Positions 27,840-37,122 of a stretch of 64,000 nt of DNA are shown here, one piece after another; positions within the stretch are counted from its first letter, which is position 1; every line of letters starts with the position of its first letter. The notes beneath the pieces were generated by a model. The model was not told the DNA's origin and searched no databases. It worked only from the letters and a program-made list of their open reading frames with translations. Where the stretch lies: positions 1-64,000 of the forward strand of contig CAWGSF010000007.1 in NCBI GenBank assembly GCA_963825255.1, in the 5' to 3' direction. The DNA is from JAIBJN01 sp963825255 (GTDB taxonomy: Bacteria > Actinomycetota > Thermoleophilia > Gaiellales > Gaiellaceae). Made by a program: the position numbers and the translations under genes.

Positions 27840-28628
27840 AGCTCGCTGCGGACCGACCAGAGGTCGGGGAAGGCGGGCTTGTTCAGGGTCGTGTGCAGGT
27901 AGGGCGCGCCGGGCGAGCCGCCCGTGCCGGGCTTGCTCCCGATCGTGCGCTCGACCATCTTCACGTGCCGGTAGCGCCACTCCTGGAAGCCCTCGTCGAC
28001 GTCGACCATCCGCTCGCAGACCATGGCGGCCTCGCCGTCTTCTCGGTAGGCGGCCAGGACGGCCGCATGGACGCCGGCGGACTCCTCGACCGGCAGGGTC
28101 ACGTCGCGCTCGAGCCGGTCGGCGGGGACGTCGTAGCCGCTCCGGGAGAGGTAGGCGAGGAAGGAGTCGTAGAGCGACGGCCGCTCGAGGGCGGCCGACG
28201 ATCCGGCGGTAGTCGTCGCCCGCCTCGTCGTACGCGCGGAGGACCGAGCGCTCGCGCCGGCCGAGCACCGCCTCGAGCTCCCTGAACTGGGCCGACTGGA
28301 AGCCGCTCGCCGACTCGAGCCGGTCGCGGAAGCTGAGGAACTGCGTCGGCTGGAGCGTCTCGATCACGTCGAGCTGCGCGACGACGAGCTTCAGGATCGT
28401 GAGGATCCGCTTGAAGGTGCCGAGCGCCTGCGAGCCGCGGCCCTCTTCGAGGAGGCGCTGGAGGTGGGCGAGCTCGTGGAGCAGCTCCTTGAACCACAGC
28501 TCGTACACCTGGTGGACGACGATGAAGAGCATCTCGTCGTGCTCGTCCGATCGCGGGCGCTGCGCGCCGAGGATCTCGTCGAGCGCGAGGTAGGAGGTGT
28601 AGGTGAGCGCCTTCGACTGCTCGCTCAT
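27836..28628 (-). CDS. kynA: Tryptophan 2,3-dioxygenase (one frameshift)
   Basis: Haem enzyme that opens the indole ring of tryptophan to N-formylkynurenine. N-terminus MSEQSKALTYTSYLALDEIL, then the conserved EMLFIVVHQVYELWFKELLH (haem-side His in FIVVHQ), LQPTQFLSFRDRLESASGFQ and SAQFRELE. A frame break near 28195 follows, then the C-terminal half (YDSFLAYLSRSGYDV, FQEWRYRHVKMVERTIG, GTGGSPGAPYLHTTLN). GTGGSPGxxYL is the substrate-binding signature. It is the first gene of the three-gene operon. Its ribosome binding site lies in a small perfect hairpin (28629-28645). Confidence 0.94.
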
Positions 28629-28645
28629 GGGCCAATCCTTGGCCC
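28629..28645 (-). promoter_or_regulatory. Hairpin holding the kynA ribosome binding site
   Basis: On the coding strand GGGCCAAGGATTGGCCC is followed directly by the ATG of the dioxygenase. GGGCCAA pairs with TTGGCCC around the loop GGA, so the AAGGA Shine-Dalgarno core straddles stem and loop. It could modulate translation; that is inference. Confidence 0.45.
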
Positions 28646-28664
28646 GTGAGCGAGGGGAGGGTGT

Positions 28665-28690
28665 GTGAGGGAACCGGGAGGTTCCCTCAC
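28665..28690. terminator. Hairpin in the 5' region of the kynA operon
   Basis: Perfect 11-bp stem GTGAGGGAACC/GGTTCCCTCAC with a 4-base loop GGGA, 37 bases upstream of the dioxygenase start. It may be a leader attenuator-like structure or the second of two tandem terminators for the upstream operon. Confidence 0.55.
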
Positions 28691-28710
28691 TGCATCAAAG
28701 AAGGGGGCAC

Positions 28711-28735
28711 GTGGGGGAAACATGGTTTCCCCCAC
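28711..28735. terminator. Terminator hairpin after the acyl-CoA dehydrogenase
   Basis: Perfect 11-bp stem GTGGGGGAAAC/GTTTCCCCCAC with a 3-base loop, 27 bases beyond the minus-strand stop of the last gene of the anthraniloyl-CoA operon. Its position fits transcription termination between the two operons. Confidence 0.65.
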
Positions 28736-28761
28736 GGGAGTGAGCCGAAGGCGAGCGACGG

Positions 28762-29899
28762 TCACGCGGTCTCCTTGAAGAGCTCGCGGGCGATGATCTC
28801 GCGCTGGACCTCGGAGGCGCCCTCGTAGATGCGCGGGGCCCGCACCTCCCGGTAGAGGTGCTCGAGCAGGTGCCCCTCCTCGAGCGCCCGCGCGCCGTGC
28901 ACCTGGACGGCCACGTCCACCGCCCGCTGGGCGGTCTCCGTCGCGAACAGCTTGGCCATCGCCGAGGCCTGCCGGACGGGCCGCACGCCGGCGTCGTAGG
29001 CGGCCGCGGCGTCGTAGACGAGGAGGCGGGACGCCTGCACCCGTGTGGCCACCTCGGCGAGCTGGTGCCCGACCGCCTGGAGCTCCGAGAGCGGCTTGCC
29101 GAACGCCTCGCGCGCGGCCGCGTAGGCGACCGCCGCGTCGAGCGCGGCCTGCGCCATCCCGACCGCGAACGCGCCGACGCTGGGCCGGAAGAGGTCGAGC
29201 GTCTCCATCGCGACGCGGAAGCCCTTGTCCACCTCGCCGAGGACCTGCTCCTCCCCGACGAGCACGCCGTCGAGCTCGAGCCGCCCGATCGGGTGCGGCG
29301 AGAGGAGTCGGAGCGCCTCGCCCGACACGCCCTCGCTCTCGCGCGGGACGGCGAAGGCGGTGACGCCCCGCGCGCCCGCGTCTTCCGTCGTCCGCGCGAA
29401 GACGGTGTACACGTCTGCCTCGGGCGCGTTCGAGATCCAGGTCTTCGCGCCGGTGAGCCGAAACGCGCCGCCGTCACGGTCGGCGCGAAGGGCGAGCGCG
29501 GCCGCGTCGGACCCGGCGTCGGGCTCGCTGAGCGCGAAGGCGGCCACGGCCTCGCCCGGCGGCCAGGCGTGGGACCCAGTGCCTCGCGGACCTCGGGACG
29601 GGCGTTGCGCAGGATCGGGTAGCCGCCGAGGCCCTGGAGCGCGAGCGCCGTCTCGGCCTCGGTGCACCCGTGGGCGAGCCCTTCGCGAAGCAGGCACAGC
29701 TCGACGGCCGACCCCTCGCCCTCGTGCGGGAGCACGTGCTCGAGCAGCCCCTCGTCGCCGAGCGCGCGGACGAGCGGCCGGTTGATCCGCCCGGGCTCAC
29801 CCTCGCTCGGCCAGCGGCGCGAGCACGTCGTGCCCGAGCGCGCGGGCCCGTTCGAAGAGCGCCTCCTGGGCCTCCGAGAGTCGCGCTGTGCCCGCTCAT
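28762..29899 (-). CDS. Acyl-CoA dehydrogenase (frameshifted)
   Basis: FAD enzyme of beta-oxidation type. Start MSGHSATL overlaps the RidA stop (ATGA). The N-terminal helices are spread over two frames (LVRALGDEGLLEHVLPHEGE, LALQGLGGYPILRNARPEV). The rest is clean: AFALSEPDAGSDAAALALRA, AKTWISNAPEADVYTVFART, RPSVGAFAVGMAQAALDAAV. The C-terminus is RAPRIYEGASEVQREIIARE with the catalytic-base Glu in IYEGASE. Breaks lie near 29590, 29800 and 29870. As the last gene of the operon it probably oxidises an alicyclic or opened-chain CoA ester made from anthraniloyl-CoA. Confidence 0.9.
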
Positions 29900-30283
29900 T
29901 CGGGAACGACCGCGACGCCCATCAGCTCGACGCGCGCCTCGGGGTCGAAGAGGGCGGAGGCTCCGATCAGGGCCATCGCCGGATAGCGGCGCCCGAAGTG
30001 CCGCCGCCAGACCTCGCCCAGCTCGCGCAGGGAGGCGCGGTACTCGTCCATGTCGGTCGAGAAGACGACGAGCGAGACGAGGTCGTCGGGCTCGCCGCCC
30101 GCGGCCCGCAGGGCCGTGACGAGCGCGCCCGCGGCGGCGTCGAACTGCTCGGCGAGCGTCTCGCCCGGCTCCGGTCTGTCCGCCCAGGTACACGGTGCGG
30201 CCCGGGGCGGCGACGACCGCGTGCGCGTAGCCGCTCGGCTCGGGGAGCTCCGGCGGGGCGACGATCCGGTGCCTGGCGCTCAT
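29896..30283 (-). CDS. RidA (YjgF/YER057c/UK114) family protein (one frameshift)
   Basis: Starts MSARHRIVAPPELPEPSGYA with AVVAAPGRTVYLGGQT. After a break near 30175: GETLAEQFDAAAGALVTALR, DLVSLVVFSTDMDEYRASLR, ALFDPEARVELMGVAVVPE. The Arg and Glu near the C-terminus match the active-site pair of the family. RidA hydrolyses enamines and imines. In this operon the ring-reduced anthraniloyl-CoA product is expected to carry an enamine, so a deaminating role in the pathway is plausible. Coupled by 4-base overlaps to both neighbours. Confidence 0.88.
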
Positions 30284-31108
30284 CGCCCCGTCCAGCTGGG
30301 TCGGCGCCCTTCCGACCAGGCGGCGTAGAACTCCCGGTGGTCCTCGCTCTGCATCATCAGCGCCTGTCCCAGCGCCTCCAGCTCGATCGCGCCGGCGAGG
30401 TCGAGGTCGAGCTCGCGCGTGAGCAGGACCTTCGTCGTCGAGTAGGCGAGCGCCGGGCCGTCGGCGAGCCGGCGGGCGAGCGCCTCCGTCGCGGCCGGCA
30501 GCTCGTCGTCGTCCACGACCTGCGTCGCCAGCCCGATCTCGAGCGCCCGCTCCGCGGTCACCTCGTCGCCGAGGATGAGGAGCTCCAGCGCCCGCCCCGC
30601 GCCGACGAGGCGTGGCAGGAGGTACGCGGAGCCCATGTCCGCGCCGGCGAGCCCGACCCGGGAGAAGAGGAACGCGAACGTCGCCGAGCGCGCGAGCAGA
30701 CGGAAGTCGCTCGCGAGGGCGAGGACGGACCCGGCGCCGGCGGCGACGCCGTTGACCGCGGCGACGATCGGGAGCGGGCAGTCGCGCATCGCCTTGACGA
30801 CGGCCCCGGTCATCCGCGTGAACTCGAGCAGGTCGGCGGTGGGCTTGCCCTGGAGCTCGCCGATGATCTCCTCCACGTCGCCGCCCGAGCAGAAGCCGCG
30901 ACCCTGTCCGGTGAGGACGAGCACGCGCGCGTCCCCGCGGTGGGGCAGCTCGGCGAGCAGGTCGCGCAGGTCGGCGTAGACGTCGAAGGTGAGCGCGTTC
31001 AGCTTCTCGGGCCGCGCCAGCGTGACGCGTCGCCACGCCGTCCTCGACGGCGAAGTCGAAGGTCTCCCACTGCTCGGTGAAGCCCGCCGACGCCCGGAAC
31101 CTGGTCAC
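30280..31108 (-). CDS. Enoyl-CoA hydratase/isomerase family protein (one frameshift)
   Basis: GTG start at 31108 overlapping the SDR stop. N-terminus FRASAGFTEQWETFDFAVED, a break near 31030, TVTLARPEKLNALTFDVY in the hidden frame. The crotonase core is clean: LVLTGQGRGFCSGGDVEEII (oxyanion hole), CPLPIVAAVNGVAAGAGSVL, FLFSRVGLAGADMGSAYLLP, RALEIGLATQVVDDDEL. The Gly-rich GAGSVL and the Asp in GADMGS are typical. It probably hydrates or opens a cyclic CoA ester in anthraniloyl-CoA breakdown. Confidence 0.9.
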
Positions 31109-31837
31109 GCCTGGATCCCGCCTCCGTCGAGGACGAGCGCCTGGCCGTTGATCGCCGCCGCCTCCGGCGCGGCGAGGAAGGCGACGGCGAACGCGACCTC
31201 GTCGGGCTCGAGCAGGCGGCCGAGGGGCGACGACGCGATCAGCGCCGCCTCGGCCTCCTCCTCGCTGCGGTCCGTGGCGGACGACGATGCGCGCGATCGA
31301 CCTCTCGGTCATCTCCGTTCGCACGTAGGTCGGGCAGACGGCGTTGGCGGTCACGCCCGTGCCGGCCACCTCGGCGGCGACGGCGCGCATGAGGCCGACG
31401 GCGGCGTGCTTCGACGCCGTGTACGCGGCGGTGTAGCGGACGCCGACCAGGGCGGCGGTGGAGGCGACGGTGACGATGCGCCCCTCATCGCGCTCGACCA
31501 TGCCGCCGAGCACGGCGCGCGTGCAGAGGAAGGCGCCCGTCGCGTTGACGTCGAGGACGGCGCGCCAGTCGTCGAGCGTCGTGCGCCCGAGCGGGGCGCT
31601 CGCAGCGGCGCCGGCGTTGTTGACGAGGACGTCGACCCTGCCGAGCCGCTCGAAGAGCGCCGTCACCGCCTCCTCGTCGGTCACGTCGCAGACGTCGGTC
31701 TCGGCCGCCGCGGTCGCCTCCAGCGCCTCGCGGTCGCGCCCGACCGCGACGACCCGGTCGCCGGCGCCGGCGAAACGTTCGACGACCGCCCTCCCGATCC
31801 CCTTCCCGCCGCCCGTGACGACGACGACGCGCGTCAC
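31105..31837 (-). CDS. Short-chain dehydrogenase/reductase (one frameshift)
   Basis: GTG start at 31837 overlapping the ligase stop. Rossmann motif VVVVTGGGKGIGRAVVERF, NNAG in VLVNNAGAAASAPL, catalytic Ser in VTVASTAALVG and YxxxK in YTAAYTASKHAAVG. A break near 31280 separates the C-terminus (SPLGRLLEPDEVAFAVAFLA, INGQALVLDGGGIQA). It is probably the 3-hydroxyacyl-CoA dehydrogenase step of the operon's pathway; cofactor is likely NAD because Asp, not a basic residue, follows in the second strand region. Confidence 0.9.
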
Positions 31838-33405
31838 GCGGCGACCTCGACCTCGGCGCGGAGCGCGCGGCGGTCGATCTTGCCCGACGGCGTCTTGGGC
31901 AGCTCCGCCACGAAGCGGACGTCGCGCGGGTACTTGTGCGGGGAGAGGTGCGTGCGCACGTGCTCCTGGAGCGCAGCGGCCAGGTCGTCCGAGGCGGCGA
32001 CCCCGGCGCGGAGGACGACGTGCGCGCGCGTGAGCGTCAGCCCGCCCTCCTCGTAGCCGACGACGGCGCACTCGACGACGTCCGCGTGCGAGACGAGGCA
32101 GTGCTCGACCTCGGACGGCGCCACCCAGATGCCGCCCACCTTGATCAGCTCGTCGCTGCGCCCGCGGTACCAGAAGAAGCCGTCGCCGTCGCGGACGAAG
32201 AGGTCGCCCGTGTCCACGAGGTCGCCGTGGAACGTCTGCTTCGACTTCTCGTGCTCGTTCCAGTAGAGGAGCGCGGCGGTGTCGCCCTCGATCCAGAGCG
32301 TCCCGACCTCGCCGTCGGGCACCTCGCGGCCCTCGTCGTCGAGCACGCGGGCACGATAGCCGGGCACGACCTCGCCGACGCTGCCGGGCCGGACGCGCCC
32401 GGGGCGGCTCGAGATGTAGATGTGGTAGGCCTCGGAGGAGCCGATCCCGTCGAGCACCTCGACGCCGAACGCCTCCTGCCAGCGCTCGTAGAGCTCGCGC
32501 GGGAGCGCCTCGCCCGCGGAGGTGCAGAGCCGGAGGCAGGAGAGGTCCTGCCGGTGGGCGTCGGAGTGGGCGACCATCGCCGCCATCATCGTCGGAACCT
32601 GGACGAGGATGCTCGGGCGATGCAGCGCGACGAGCTCGAAGATCCGCTCCGGCGTCGTCCGCTCGGGGAAGACGATCCCGGCCCCGCCGACGCCGAACGG
32701 GAAGAGCGCCGTCAGGTCGCGCGCGTAGCCGAAGAAGAGCTTCGGCACCGGGAGCACGACGTCGTCCTCCCTCAGATCGAGCACGCCTCGTGCGTACCAC
32801 TCGAAGCTGAGCAGAGGGCTGTGCTGCGGGTGCACCGCCGCCTTGGGGAGGCCGGTGCTCCCGGTCGTGAACTTCCAGAGGGCGATGTCGTCGCGGGTGG
32901 TCGGGGCCGGCTCGAGCTCCTCCGGCGCCTGCGCGGCGAGCGCCTCGAAGGACACCTCGCCGGGACGGAGCTCGCCGGCGTCGCCGACGACGAGCACGTG
33001 GCGGAGCCAGCTGCTCGAGGCCGCCGCCTCCCGGACGCGTTCCAGCGTGCTCGGGTCGGCGACCACGACGCCCGCGCGCGTGTAGTCGAGGTAGTAGGCG
33101 AAGTCCTTCGCCTGGAGGAACGTGTACGCCTCGGCCGTCACGGCGCCGATCTTCTGCGCCCCGTACCAGAGCGCCACGAGCTCGACGCCGTCGGCGAGGA
33201 CGAGCAGGACGCGCTCCTCGGCGCGGACGCCCAGCTCGCGGAGGACGTGGCCGCTCCGGTTCACGAGCGCTGCGAGCTCCGCGTACGTGGTCGGGCCGTC
33301 GGGGCCGATCAGGGCGGTGCGGGGCCCGCGCCCCTCCTCGACGTTGCGGTCGACGAAGTGCGTCGCGAGGTTGAACCGGCGCGGGACGTCGTCGTACGTC
33401 AGCAC
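31834..33405 (-). CDS. Benzoate-CoA ligase family enzyme, probable 2-aminobenzoate-CoA ligase
   Basis: 523 residues, intact; GTG start overlapping the creatininase stop. N-terminus YDDVPRRFNLATHFVDRNV is typical of aryl-CoA ligases. ANL motifs: WKFTTGSTGLPKAAVHPQHS (A3), LDGIGSSEAYHIYISSRPG (A5), DTGDLFVRDGDGFFWYRGRS (A7-A8) and PKTPSGKIDRRALR (A10 Lys). It activates an aromatic acid with ATP and CoA. Next to an anthraniloyl-CoA monooxygenase and downstream of anthranilate-forming kynureninase, anthranilate is the expected substrate. Confidence 0.9.
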   Translation of the reverse strand: MLTYDDVPRRFNLATHFVDRNVEEGRGPRTALIGPDGPTTYAELAALVNRSGHVLRELGVRAEERVLLVLADGVELVALWYGAQKIGAVTAEAYTFLQAKDFAYYLDYTRAGVVVADPSTLERVREAAASSSWLRHVLVVGDAGELRPGEVSFEALAAQAPEELEPAPTTRDDIALWKFTTGSTGLPKAAVHPQHSPLLSFEWYARGVLDLREDDVVLPVPKLFFGYARDLTALFPFGVGGAGIVFPERTTPERIFELVALHRPSILVQVPTMMAAMVAHSDAHRQDLSCLRLCTSAGEALPRELYERWQEAFGVEVLDGIGSSEAYHIYISSRPGRVRPGSVGEVVPGYRARVLDDEGREVPDGEVGTLWIEGDTAALLYWNEHEKSKQTFHGDLVDTGDLFVRDGDGFFWYRGRSDELIKVGGIWVAPSEVEHCLVSHADVVECAVVGYEEGGLTLTRAHVVLRAGVAASDDLAAALQEHVRTHLSPHKYPRDVRFVAELPKTPSGKIDRRALRAEVEVAA

Positions 33406-34146
33406 GCGGCCACCTCGCGGACGAGCTCGACGACGAGGTCGACGAGCGTCTCGAACGTCCGCTCGCCCTCCTCGGCGGTCGCCTCGGCGGGGGCGCCGCA
33501 GTAGGCGCGATCCATTCCCATGGCAATGAAATCCGTCTGCCCGTCGGCGATGGCCGCGGGCATGTCGATCATCGTCGATTCCAGGGCCGCCATGCGCTCC
33601 CGCCGGACGAGCTCCGGCCGGTCGGCGAGAACGAGCGACGTCTCGTAGCGGCCGGCGTGGCACGAGCCCGAGCGGAACTCCTCGGTCAGCCGTTCCGCGT
33701 TGCGACGCCGGGTCAGGTCGAGGAGGCGGGCCGACGGCCCCAGCTCCGCGACCGCGTCCCGGAGCGTGCGCACCTGCTCGGGCTCGAAGTGGCTGTTCAC
33801 GAGGACGATCCGCCCGAAGCCCTGCGCGGCGAGCGACCGGGCGACGTCGACGACGAGCGCGCGCAGGGTCTCCTCGCCGATCGAGACGGCGCCGGGGAAG
33901 GCGGCGCCGTAGCGGGTGACGCCGTAGGGGAGGCGGCGGGAGGACGAGCGCGCGAACCTCGGGGTCGTCCGCGAGCCTCTCGGCGGCGCGCCTGCAGACG
34001 CCGAGCGAGATGAGGGTGTCCGTCTCGAGCGGCGCGTGCGGCCCGTGGGGCTCGACCGCGCCGAGCGGGAGGAGCAGGACCGTCGGCCTGGGATCCGCGA
34101 GCAGCTCCTCGAGGTCGGGGTACGCGAGCTCGGCGAATTCCGTCAC
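33399..34146 (-). CDS. Creatininase-family amidohydrolase (one frameshift)
   Basis: GTG start at 34146. Metal-site motif VLLLPLGAVEPHGPHAPLET with the Glu, His and following Asp (ETDTLI). After a break near 33930: GFGRIVLVNSHFEPEQVRTL, RSGSCHAGRYETSLVLADRP (Cys-His-Ala-Gly-x-x-Glu-Thr) and IADGQTDFIAMGMDRAYCGA. The family hydrolyses cyclic amides and formamides, including a formamidopyrimidine deformylase. In this operon it could act on a ring-opened amide, or could supply the formylkynurenine formamidase step that is otherwise missing; both are inference. Confidence 0.85.
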
Positions 34147-36234
34147 GACGCGACGGCGGCGCCCTCGGAGCGCTCGGGCGCCGGACGGAGCTCGCGCTCG
34201 AGGTCGGAGGGCGGGAGGTCGAGGATGCAGAGGTCGCCGCGGCCCGCGCCGACGATCGTGCTCGCGTCGTCGAGCGTCGTCAGGTGGCCGGCGACGAGCG
34301 TCGGCACGCCCGCCCCGGCCCTGACGCGGTCGCTGAGGCCGGTGAGGAAGCCCCGGCGGTACTCGGGCCGGTCGTGGGCGACGGTCTGCCCGGCGACCAC
34401 GTGAATCAGGTCGCAGCCGTGCTCGACGAGCGCGCGGGCGGTCGCGACGCCCTCCTCCACGGACACGCCGCCGCGGGCCCAGTCGGTGACGGACAGGCGG
34501 ACGGCGAGGACGCCGTCCCACGCCTCGCGCACCGCGTCGAGCACCTCGAGCGGGAAGCGGAGCCGGTCCTCGCCGTAGGCGTCGGCGCGGCGGTTCGTGA
34601 GCGGGGAGAGGAAGCTGGCGAGGAGGTACCCGTGCGCGTAGTCGAGCTCGAGGATGTCGACGCCGAGCTCGGCCGCGCGCCGCGCACCTGCCACGAAGTC
34701 CGCGCGGACAGCCGCCATGCCGTCCTCGTCGAGCTCCCGTGGAACGGGGCTGAAGGGGCCGTAGGGGAGAGGGGACGCCGACACGAGCTCCCACCCCTCG
34801 CGCAGCGGGAGGTCGACGCCGAACGAGCGCGGGCGGCACGCTCCCCGTCTGCCCGCGTGCCCGAGCTGGAGCGCGACCGGGCGGAACGTGGGCTCCCACT
34901 CGCGGATCGTCGGCGTCTCCGGCGTGATCCTGCCCTCCGGGGAAACCGCCACGAACCCGCTGAGGACGAGCCCCGCCCCGGCCGGCGAGGCATCGGGCCG
35001 CGCGACCACGCGGTTCTCGAGCGAGACAAGTAACAGACTGTTACTTGTTGTCGTCCGCCTCCCGAGCTCGAGGGGGGCGAACGCCGGCGGCGGGGCCACG
35101 GCCGTGTCGGCGCCCGTGAACCAGGCGTCGAGCACCCGCGTGAACGTCGGGTCGCGGACCGTGAGGCTCGCGTGGCTGATGCGGCCGCTGCGCGTCAGCA
35201 GGTTGAAGGCGAACTGGATCGGCTCGAGGTCGCGGTAGCCCGCGACGCGGGCGAAGTACGCGGCGCTCTCGCTTGCCGCCTGCTGCGTCCGCTCGACGAC
35301 GGGCTGGCGCTCCATCTCGTAGTCGACGAGCGCCGCCTCGACGTTCCAGGCGCGGCGCTCGAGGGCGTCGCGGAGAGCGATCGCGTCCTCCATGGCGAGC
35401 TTCGTCCCCGAGCCGATCGAGAAGTGCGCCGTGTGGGCGGCGTCTCCCAGCACGACCGTGCGGCCGTGGTGCCAGACCCTGTTCACGACCTTCGGGAAGT
35501 CGAGCCAGAGCGAGCGGTTCGAGAGGAGCTCGTGGCCCTCGAGGTCGCGCGCGAAGAGCCGCTCGCAGAAGGCGAGGCTCTCGTCCTCGGACAGCTCGTC
35601 GAGGCCCGGCGCGGCGCCACGTCGGCTCCGGGCACTCGACGATGAACGTGCTCGTGCGCTCGTCGAAGGGGTACGCGTGCACCTGGAAGAGCCCGTGCTC
35701 GGTGTCCTTGAAGATGAACGTGAAGGCGTCGAAGACGAGGTCGGTGCCGAACCAGACGTACTTGCAGCCCTCCGGCGCGACCGACGTGCCGAGCTCGCGC
35801 TCCAGCCCGCGCCGGACGACGCTGTTGACGCCGTCGGCGCCGACGACGAGGTCGGCGTCGTCCGGAGCGCCGTCGAGCTCGACGCCGAACGCCAGGTCGA
35901 CGCCGAGGGAGAAGCAGCGGCGCTGGAGGATCTCCAGGAGCCGCTTGCGCGCGATGGCCGAGAAGGAATGGCCCTGCGACCGGAGGACGCGCCCGCGGTA
36001 GCGGATGTCCACGCGGTCCCAGCGCGCGAACGTGTCGGTGATCGCCAGGTACGTCTCCTGGTCGGCGTCGCGGAGCGCGCCGAGGGTCTCCTCGCTGAAG
36101 ACGACGCCCCAGCCGAAGGTCGCGTCGGGGGCGTTCCGCTCCGTCACCCGCACGTCGATGCCGGGGTCGACCTTCTTGAGCAGGATCGCCAGGTAGAGCC
36201 CGGCGGGGCCGGCGCCGACGATCGAGACCCTCAC
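34143..36234 (-). CDS. Anthraniloyl-CoA (2-aminobenzoyl-CoA) monooxygenase/reductase, two-domain flavoprotein
   Basis: GTG start at 36234. Domain 1 is a group A FAD monooxygenase: VSIVGAGPAGLYLAILLKK, DLVVGADGVNSVVRRGLE, VVLGDAAHTAHFSIGSGTKL. A break near 35620 lies inside it. Domain 2 is an old-yellow-enzyme-like FMN reductase: VALQLGHAGRRGACR, ELDYAHGYLLASFLSPLTNR, RADAYGEDRLRFPLEVLDAV, GDLCILDLPP. This fusion is characteristic of the enzyme that hydroxylates and then reduces the ring of anthraniloyl-CoA, first described in Azoarcus evansii. Between the domains, residues TTTSNSLLLV are encoded by a 23-bp palindrome found twice elsewhere here, and they include a rare TTA codon. About 700 residues. 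Confidence 0.9.
35026..35048. repeat. Palindromic repeat copy 1 (inside a coding sequence)
   Basis: Perfect 11+1+11 palindrome with core AAGTAACAG-A-CTGTTACTT and outer pair A/T in place of G/C in copies 2 and 3. It lies in frame within the linker between the two domains of the anthraniloyl-CoA enzyme. Confidence 0.85.
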
Positions 36235-37062
36235 CGGGACACCGCCTCCGCGAGCCGGTCGAGCTCGTCGACGTCTCCGACGGTCGGGAAGAGGACGAGC
36301 TCGTCGCAGCCGGCCTCCTCGTAGCCGCGCACGAAGTCCTTGATCGCCCGGGCGCTCGTGAGGTTGGCGGCGACGATGCGCTCGGCGAACGGCCCGGTGA
36401 ACGCGTAGTAGTCACGGAGGTAGGCGTTGCCGCGCTCGACGTCCCCGAGCGCGAAGTAGCCCTGGCCCCAGAGGCGGGGGCGGCCGGGGCGCCCGAGGTC
36501 GCGCCAGGCCGCCTGGGCGCGCGCCGCGGCGCTTGCGAAGGCCCGCGGCGGGCCGCCGCCGTGCGCGTAGCCGTCGCCGTAGCGGGCCATGCGGGCGAAG
36601 GCGGGGCCGCTGCCGCCGCCGACGAGGAGCTCGATCCCCTCTCGCGGCGGGCCCACGCGATCCTCGTCGACGCCGCCGCGCAGGTACGCGAGCTGCTCCG
36701 AGAACGTCCGCCCCCGGCCGCGGTGGTCGACGCCGGCGACCTCGTAGTCCTCGACCCTCGCGCCGATGGCGAGGCCGAGGGTCAGCCGCCCGCCCGAGAG
36801 GGCGTGCACCGAGGCGGCCTGCTTGGCGAGGAGGGCGGTCGCGCGCAGCGGGGCGATCGCGATCATCGTCGCCAGGCGCACGCGGCTGGTCGCGGCCGCC
36901 GCGGCGGCGAGCGTGGCGAAGGGCTCGAGGCTCGACGTAGGCGACGCGGTCGAGGACGGCCACGCTCGAGAACGGCCGGGCATCGGCGCGCCGCGCCCAC
37001 TCGAGCACCTGCGCGCCGTCCGTCTCCGGCGTCGTGTTCGGGAGCCCGACGCCGACGTTCAA
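36231..37062 (-). CDS. LLM-class flavin-dependent oxidoreductase (one frameshift)
   Basis: N-terminus MNVGVGLPNTTPETDGAQVL, then a break near 36935, then FATLAAAAAATSRVRLATMI, LLAKQAASVHALSGGRLTLG and IGARVEDYEVAGVDHRGRGR. The C-terminus is DFVRGYEEAGCDELVLFPTV. This is the luciferase-like monooxygenase fold; in actinobacteria such enzymes use FMN or F420. It is the first gene of the anthraniloyl-CoA operon and overlaps the monooxygenase/reductase by 4 bases. An added reductase or oxygenase step is possible, but its substrate cannot be told from sequence. Confidence 0.85.
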
Positions 37063-37101
37063 CCGTGGGTCCGTTTCCGTCGCGTGCAGGAAGGTTTACA
37101 C

Positions 37102-37122
37102 TTGACCGAGGTGATGTGTCAA
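37102..37122. promoter_or_regulatory. Candidate PaaX operator in the divergent promoter
   Basis: TTGAC, 11 bases, GTCAA: an inverted repeat in the 83-base gap between the divergent LLM-led operon and the thioesterase-paaX pair. The gap is the only AT-richer stretch nearby (TTTACACTTGACC). A TTGACC-like -35 may coincide with the left arm. The regulator is inferred from position. Confidence 0.4.

Noticed and set aside
25005..28628. A 1207-codon minus-strand ORF over dioxygenase, kynureninase and TrpB2
   Set aside because: It is dioxygenase, kynureninase and out-of-frame GC-rich read-through; the real products lie in separate frames with overlapping starts and stops.
29474..33526. A 1350-codon minus-strand ORF
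   Set aside because: Mostly shadow translation rich in Arg, Pro and Gly; recognisable pieces belong to separate genes of the anthraniloyl-CoA operon.
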